Origin: Cryptomeria japonica
Lineage: Eukaryota; Streptophyta; Pinopsida; Cupressales; Cupressaceae
Length of the DNA: 64,000 nucleotides
Direction: 5' to 3'
Assembly: GCF_030272615.1 (NCBI RefSeq)
Contig: NC_081405.1
Span: 470,692,008-470,756,007 of the forward strand
A program made the position numbers and the translations under genes. This document shows, piece by piece, positions 58,490-64,000 of this stretch. Each line of letters starts with the position of its first letter. The first letter of the stretch is position 1. Below the pieces are notes generated by a model. The model had not been told where the DNA came from, ran no database searches, and worked only from the letters and a program-made list of their open reading frames with translations.

Positions 58490-60240
58490 ATCCTTCATTA
58501 TACTAATGAAGATCTTAAATGTTGAATATTGGTGATATGTAAATTGCTTCTAGTAGCTTGAACTTATAGGAGTTATGCGAATCCCACTTTTTGAGAATCT
58601 TACTTGGGCCAAGCTTATTAATCTTCAACTTAGTGTAGGTGCCTACTATAAATATTCTTTTAGGTACACCATAACTTCATCCAACTATAAAATCTTTGTG
58701 CCTCCTCTTCTCATATGCTTGATTTTTATATTTTATATTCATTGTCTCCAAGTGTTTCCTTGCATGATTATTCATTTTTTTCATACAATATGCAAATTTC
58801 ATTTCTTCCACACTCTTTTTTTTTGTTTCATTAATGCATCTAAATTTTTCTATTCCCGTAGGATACAATATAGTCACAATCTCAAATGCTTTCCTTAGGA
58901 ATTCACTAAATTAGGATATGAAAATTATGCTTACGGTATTTAATAATATCCCATTTTCCTTCCTTTTCTCCTACTAAACATATCAACAAGTTGTTCAAAC
59001 TCCTATTTATTACATCTATAGTACATCAATCTATGGGTAAAATGTTGAATTAAATTTAAAATATATTTTGAAAAAATGTTTTAGGGTGCCCTACAAAAAT
59101 CCTATGAACTTGGTGTTTCTACCTAAGATTATACTCGTTGGTAATCCATGCAATCTCACAATATCCCTAAAGAATAGATTGACATGTGCAATATCATGTG
59201 TCTTCTTATAAGGAATGAAATTCCTCATCTTGAAAAATTGATTCACTACTATAAATGTAGAAACATGTCCTCTCTATGTCTTTGACAATCCTAATACAAA
59301 ATCCATGTTGATATCCTCCCAAGAACTTTTTAGTATAGTTAGAGGTTGGTAGAATCCACTATTGTCCTCTCTATGTCTTTGACAATCCTAATACAAAATC
59401 CATGTTGATATCCTCCCAAGAACTTTTTAGTATAGTTAGAGGTTGGTAGAATCCTCTATTTTGACTACTTCCCTTTGCAACTTAATAGGTTCTACATTAT
59501 TGAATTTTTTTTTACATCCTTATGAATTTGGGTCCAAAAGTAATATTCACTTGCCAATATTATTATCTTGTCAATGTCAAAGTATCCTGTTATTCCTCTA
59601 CTATGGTTTTCCTTGATCAAATTCTCTTGGACTAATCTCATCCACTTTCTTGTGTCAATTAGTACTAGATATTTACTTTCCTTCCAATATTCTACAAAAT
59701 CAAGGTCATCCTCATATAGTTGTTTCAATTCTTCAGATCTCATTGTAGCTATCTTCATCTCTATCAACATGCTTCTTTTCCTACTTAATGCATCTACAAC
59801 ATTATTTGACTTTCCATTTTGGTGTCTCAATCTAAAAGTATAGCTCTACATGAACCCTACCCACCTTATATGTATTTGATTAAATTTACCTTTATTATTC
59901 AAATACAATAAGGTTTGATGGTTAGTATACAACATAAATTTCTTTGTCAATAGGTAATGTATCCACTTCTTCATAGCTTGGAATATGGCATAGAATTCCT
60001 AATCCTAGAATGAGTATCTTCTTATTGCATCATTCATATCTTCATTGAAATTTGTTATTTGTCTTCCTTCTTAACTCAATACTACTCCCATTGTGTTCAC
60101 ACTAGCATCATAATCAACTTGAAATACTTTACAAAATTAGGAAGAGCTAACATTGATTGCTTAGTTACCTTTTTCTTTCACAACTCAAATTATTTTTTGC
60201 TCCTATTGTCCACTTGAATTCCTTCTAATCTCCCCTCATT
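58490..60240 (-). pseudogene. Ty3/gypsy (chromovirus-type) pol remnant
   Basis: Reading the minus strand from 60240: a degraded RNase H (LPNFVKYFK, EFYAIFQAMKKWIHYLL, YTNHQTLLYL), the hallmark RHQNGKSNNVVDALSRKR at 59830, and the integrase zinc region (HSRGITGYFDIDKIIILASE). An integrase core ([26 protein letters not shown]) lies at about 59320-59100. The C-terminal GPY/F-type segment (GTYTKLKINKLGPSKILKK) is near 58600. Stops and frameshifts are frequent. The style is that of chromoviruses, not the Tat elements A and B. No LTR or chromodomain was found. Confidence 0.8.
59267..59455. repeat. 97-bp tandem duplication in gypsy remnant
   Basis: The stretch starting gtcctctctatgtctttgac at 59267 is repeated from 59364, nearly without change, for about 90 bases. 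It duplicates a piece of the integrase remnant. Confidence 0.9.
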
Positions 60241-60511
60241 GTCTATTTTATTGGTGTACAAATTAATGCAAATATGAAATTATGTTGTCATTAATATCAA
60301 ATGTTGATATCCTTTGTCTCAAGGATGTGTGTTTTGTTGTCAAACTTGTTGACATATTTGGTCCAAATACATTTTCAGTTAGTGTAGTAAAAGAGTATTG
60401 ATTCAATGTTCATGCAGATGTGTGAAAATTGGCTGCAGATGATATAGATAGTATATTAGTTGTACCATGGATTTTTTAAAGCTTTAGAGATGATCTCAGT
60501 GGTAGGTAGTT

Positions 60512-62349
60512 TTAGATTAAGATAAAAGTAGGTTTTCAGGGGACCTGAAACCCTGAACAATAGGTTTTAAGGGGACCCGAAACCCCCTAGATGATCCAAC
60601 ATCCATATTCTAGCAAGAAACAACTGATCAAAAGATCCACAATGAATCCATACAGCCAACCACAAATGAAACTCCAGCCATAGGACAATAGAGAACATTA
60701 CAAATCAGGATGGTACACAACAAGACTCTGAGGGTTTTGACTGGCATCCACAACCAAAGAAGAGGAATGTTTTAGATAGGCTCCATTAACTTGAAAGACA
60801 CTGAGGGTTTTGATTGGCACCCACAACCATACAAAGGGGTTTTACCCACGATCCTGCAACTTGAAAATAGGTTTCCAAGCCCAGCTTGCCTTAACCAAAA
60901 ACAAATACCATAAGGAACCAAGGTGTTCCCTTTAAAACTAGCAGCAAGCACCTAGTAAGAAGAAATAACAATTGAAGGAGGGCTTTTACTGGCTCCCTCA
61001 ACTAGGAAGAACAAGAATTTGATTGGCAAGCAAAAGCTCTCCACAATCACCACCTCAATAGGGATTAGAGGAGGAAGAAAAAAACAAAGCACATACTCAG
61101 CCATCAAAAAACATAAATTCTCAAAAATGGGATTAGCCAGGATCTCATAGCCTGAAGAGCTAGAAGAAATATCACCTCTAGGATCTAAGCAACCTAGATG
61201 ATAGACATCACCAACCAACTGCCAACACCACCCAAACTCTATAGCAGCATACAAATCCACCTCAATTGGAAAGAAGTTATCTCCAACACCATCCTTATCA
61301 ACCTCCAAAGAAGGAAGGGCCACCTCTATAAGGCAAGTTGGAGAGAACCCAAACTATATAGAGAGGGCAAACCAAGAGATTCTACAAGAAAAGGCTTGCC
61401 TCCACCTTTTAAGAGAACCATCATCATATCTGGAAGCCACAAACAACAAAACCCCCACATCTAGGAATCTTCCCAAATACATGATAGTTAGCTTGGACCC
61501 ACAACCCATAAGAGGTTTTGACTAGCTCCCCAAATCACAAAGACTGGGTTTTTCCTTGGCTCCCAAAACTAGAGAAGGAAACAGGACACTACACATCAAG
61601 TACTTCTCCCCATAGACACTCTTGGAACCCACAACTGAACAAATCTCCATCTTTATAGGAGACTAGGTCACCTCAATAGACTAGGTTGCAAAAAACCAAA
61701 GAGTGGACACACATAGAGGGAGAAGATGATTCTAAAAAATAACAACTGCATTCACAAAAAAGAGGAAAACTCCATTCTATGAACAGGCTCGAGCATAGCT
61801 CCAAACCAATACACTGTAGGACACAAAAGACCAAGGTACCATAATAGCTACCTCAGCCTTAAAGCCATCCAAAATCCAAAACATGGCCTCCGACCCAAAA
61901 CCAGATAGGGGGCATGAGATAAAAGAACAGATAGAAAGGGCACCCCAAAAATGCTTTGCCAGGAACAAATCCCAACAGCCAGGATGCAACGAACAGATCG
62001 AGTGAAGAGTCTCAACCACACCGTTGTGTGAGAGAAAACCCCATTTAGAGAGGCCATATCTACAACCACCAAAAAAATCTTCCCCACAAAAGAAACCCCA
62101 AACTCGGTCACAAGAAAGCCGAGCTGGGAGAAACAACCAAACACATCCTGAACATAGCCGAGAGAGGCCCACCCTGGACCGAGAAACAATAGCCAATCTC
62201 CATCTGCCTCATTGTTGTCATCTCCATCGTCGCTTAGGGTTTCAGTGTGACCCCCTCCACCTCCATCTCCCGCTCTCCACTCTCTGCCTCTATCTCCTAC
62301 TCTTTGCTCCATAACCAAAAATTACATAAACTTTCCTTTTGTATGGTAC
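60512..62349 (-). mobile_element. 1.84-kb insertion flanked by 19-bp direct repeats
   Basis: The word atctcagtggtaggtagtt (60493-60511) recurs at 62350-62368 with one change (atctt...). The DNA in between is less AT-rich than its surroundings. On the minus strand a frame of 156 codons (62318-61848) begins with a Gly/Arg/Asp-rich head (GDRGREWRAGDGGGGGH) followed by hydrophobic sequence. A long, near-perfect duplication suggests retroposition, as by LINEs, or a host transcript copy. A poly(A) tail is not evident and I recognise no domain. Confidence 0.5.
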
Positions 62350-63619
62350 ATCTTAGTGGTAGGTAGTTGGTACTGGCTAAGTGTGACTATTTTGATGAAC
62401 AATCTATTAGAGTGTGCTCAAAAACTTGGTATGCATTATGGTGCATTTCTTCATTAGGTGTTCTAGATGTAGTATGTGTTGGTAAGAGACACTTCATGTA
62501 TGTTGAGATGTTTTCATTTATGGCAACTCATATTAGAATTGGCATCCACAGTTCATGAATCATTCATATCGAAAGATTGATTGAGGTCTGGTAAGGTCCT
62601 GTGAGTAGAACAGTATATCCAGCGTTTTGGTGGGTGGATCCCTTTGGTTAAGTATTTTTCTTTGTGGATTTTAGTGAAGCATTTTGGTCATGTGACATGC
62701 ATTATTCTAGGTTTATGGTATCTGAAGATAAGTTTTGAGTAAGTTGAAAGATCATGTTCTAGTAGAACAATGTTCATTAGTAGTAACGTGTGAGGATTCT
62801 ATGTGCGGATCGTGCAGAGTAATTTTGGAAGTTGTTTGCATGGTCAAGGTAGTTAAGTCATCATATGGGAAGCGTATGGACTTTATTTTGGTCCGCTTAG
62901 TTATTTTTGGATCAGTTTGAGCTGACTTGGGTAGCACATTTCATGTTGCATGTTATGCAGTTTTTCAGCCGACATGGAATGACCTAAAATTGGTGATGTG
63001 GATATATAAGGCAGATTGATTTGATCATTTTTGAGATCGATGGTGATATGTGAAGTGTGTATGAGCGATTATGCATGACTAGAATATTGGTGCTCAGGTA
63101 TAATGCAAAATATCAGAACAAAGAAGAGTAGTAGAGAAAAGTGTGATCATATGTTTTGTGCTTAACCAGAACTATACTCAGACATTTGTTGATGCTATTG
63201 AATAGTTAAAACTCTCTTGTATTCCTTATAATCATTTTGTAAGGCAATGACCCTTTCAGGTTGTAGCCCTTATTGTAAAATTTGAGTTGTGAGCTCTAGG
63301 TAGTGTGCCTGAATTTTTATACTTCTAATAGAGTATATTAATATTGTGGGTTTGAATCCCACTGTGGGTTTTTCCCTTAATCAGGTTTCCATGTAAAAAT
63401 TCTTGGTGTTATGGTTTTGTTAATCTTGGCTTTATGGTTCCGCACTTTCTTTTTCTTCATTTGCATTAAGTGATTGAAAAATCAGGTTGTTAAATTTAAA
63501 ATTGTTGAACGCTGATTCACTCCCCCTCTCAGTGTTCCCTTTATTCTAACAATTGGTATCAGAGCCTAGTTCCTTGGAAGGATCCTAATAGCTTGAGGGA
63601 GATCCAGGAAGGTGTCTTA

Positions 63620-64000
63620 ATGGATTCTAGTGGCCTTAGACAATAGCTACTTGTTGCACTTGATGATCTTGATCAGTCCAAAGCTAAAGTCCAAGGAAAA
63701 GAGAAAGAATCTTGTTGATCAACTTCAGGAGAAAGAGATTCAAAGCATTGATCAAGAAGCCTTGAAGAAAAAGATAGAAGAATGTGACAGACTTGATAGA
63801 GATAATGTAGTTTAGAAAAATGAGATGGAAGCCATTGTGATGAAATTGATAAGGGAGATCGAAGAAAGGAAGAAGAATGAGGAAAATCTTGCTCGGTCCT
63901 TGAAAGACAAATCTAAAGTATGTTGCAAACTTGATAATGAGAATGAATAGTTGATGAGTGACCTTCAAAATGCTAGAGAACATAAGGAAGATCTTGGAAA
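63620..64000 (+). pseudogene. C3 gag start, coiled-coil type, partial
   Basis: An ATG at 63620 opens MDSSGLRQ and meets TAG at once. After a frameshift the frame runs LVDQLQEKEIQSIDQEALKK, a TAG at 63813-63815, then EIEERKKNEENLARSLKDKS with another TAG near 63950. The heptad-rich KKNEEN...SLKD segment matches C1 gag, so C3 belongs to the same gag type. It is truncated by the window end. Confidence 0.7.

Larger units (their letters stand above)
60283..64000 (+). mobile_element. Ty1/copia element C3, 5' part, cut by window edge
   Basis: The primer-binding site TGGTATCAGAGC is at 63554-63565, two bases after an LTR end (ctctcagtgttccctttattctaaca in form, ending at 63551). The LTR tail resembles those of C1 and C2 (cactccccctctcagtgtt). 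Its start may be tgttgtcattaatatc at 60283, but that limit is uncertain because no second LTR is in the window. The LTR is interrupted by the insertion at 60512-62349. Gag begins at about 63620 and runs off the right edge. Confidence 0.65.

Overview
This window looks like intergenic DNA from a plant with a very large genome, most likely a gymnosperm. It holds plant-type Ty3/gypsy elements of the Tat lineage, Ty1/copia elements primed by initiator-Met tRNA, a miniature LTR element, long degenerate telomere-like tracts and almost no genes. Only one ordinary host gene is convincing: a 95-codon single-pass membrane protein on the minus strand at 10912-11199. I see no rRNA gene, tRNA gene or CRISPR array.

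Layout. 1-1457 is AT-rich with degenerate CCCTAA/TTAGGG-like tracts. 1458-6645 is a 5.2-kb palindromic element: 1.34-kb inverted arms, TG...CA ends and a perfect 5-bp target duplication (TATCC), inserted in a telomere-like tract that resumes at 6646 and runs to about 8290. 8291-10911 is AT-rich filler with small tandem duplications, followed by the host gene. 11749-12353 holds one and a half copies of a 0.4-kb repeat whose second copy is split by a minus-strand copia element (C2, 12354-24533). The gag of C2 is itself split by a related, internally deleted copia element (C1, 17176-22363). 26361-42486 is a complete 16.1-kb Tat gypsy element (A): its LTRs differ at only 4 of 1846 positions, its target duplication is CCTAT, and gag to integrase lie in one frame broken by three stop codons. 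43534-43837 is a miniature TRIM-like element. 44348-57147 is an older Tat element (B). B has no recognisable gag, a decayed pol, and a three-exon gene on the opposite strand coding for a plant mobile domain (PMD)-like protein. 58490-60240 is a minus-strand gypsy remnant of chromovirus type. 60283-64000 is the 5' part of a plus-strand copia element (C3), whose LTR carries a 1.84-kb insertion flanked by 19-bp repeats.

How the parts relate. A and B share the same 18-nt primer-binding site, a protease, a G-patch-like segment between protease and reverse transcriptase, a native RNase H without its usual first aspartate, and a second, intact archaeal-type RNase H. They differ in gag (present in A, absent in B) and in the antisense PMD gene (only B). 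C1, C2 and C3 belong to related copia families. C1 keeps gag but has lost most of pol and the core promoter of its 5' LTR. C2 has all pol domains but many lesions. The nesting gives the order of events: 0.4-kb repeat, then C2, then C1. LTR divergence makes A much younger than B.

The most interesting items are the large palindromic element, the antisense PMD gene with its intron repeats inside a gag-less Tat element, the young but stop-bearing element A, and the miniature LTR element.
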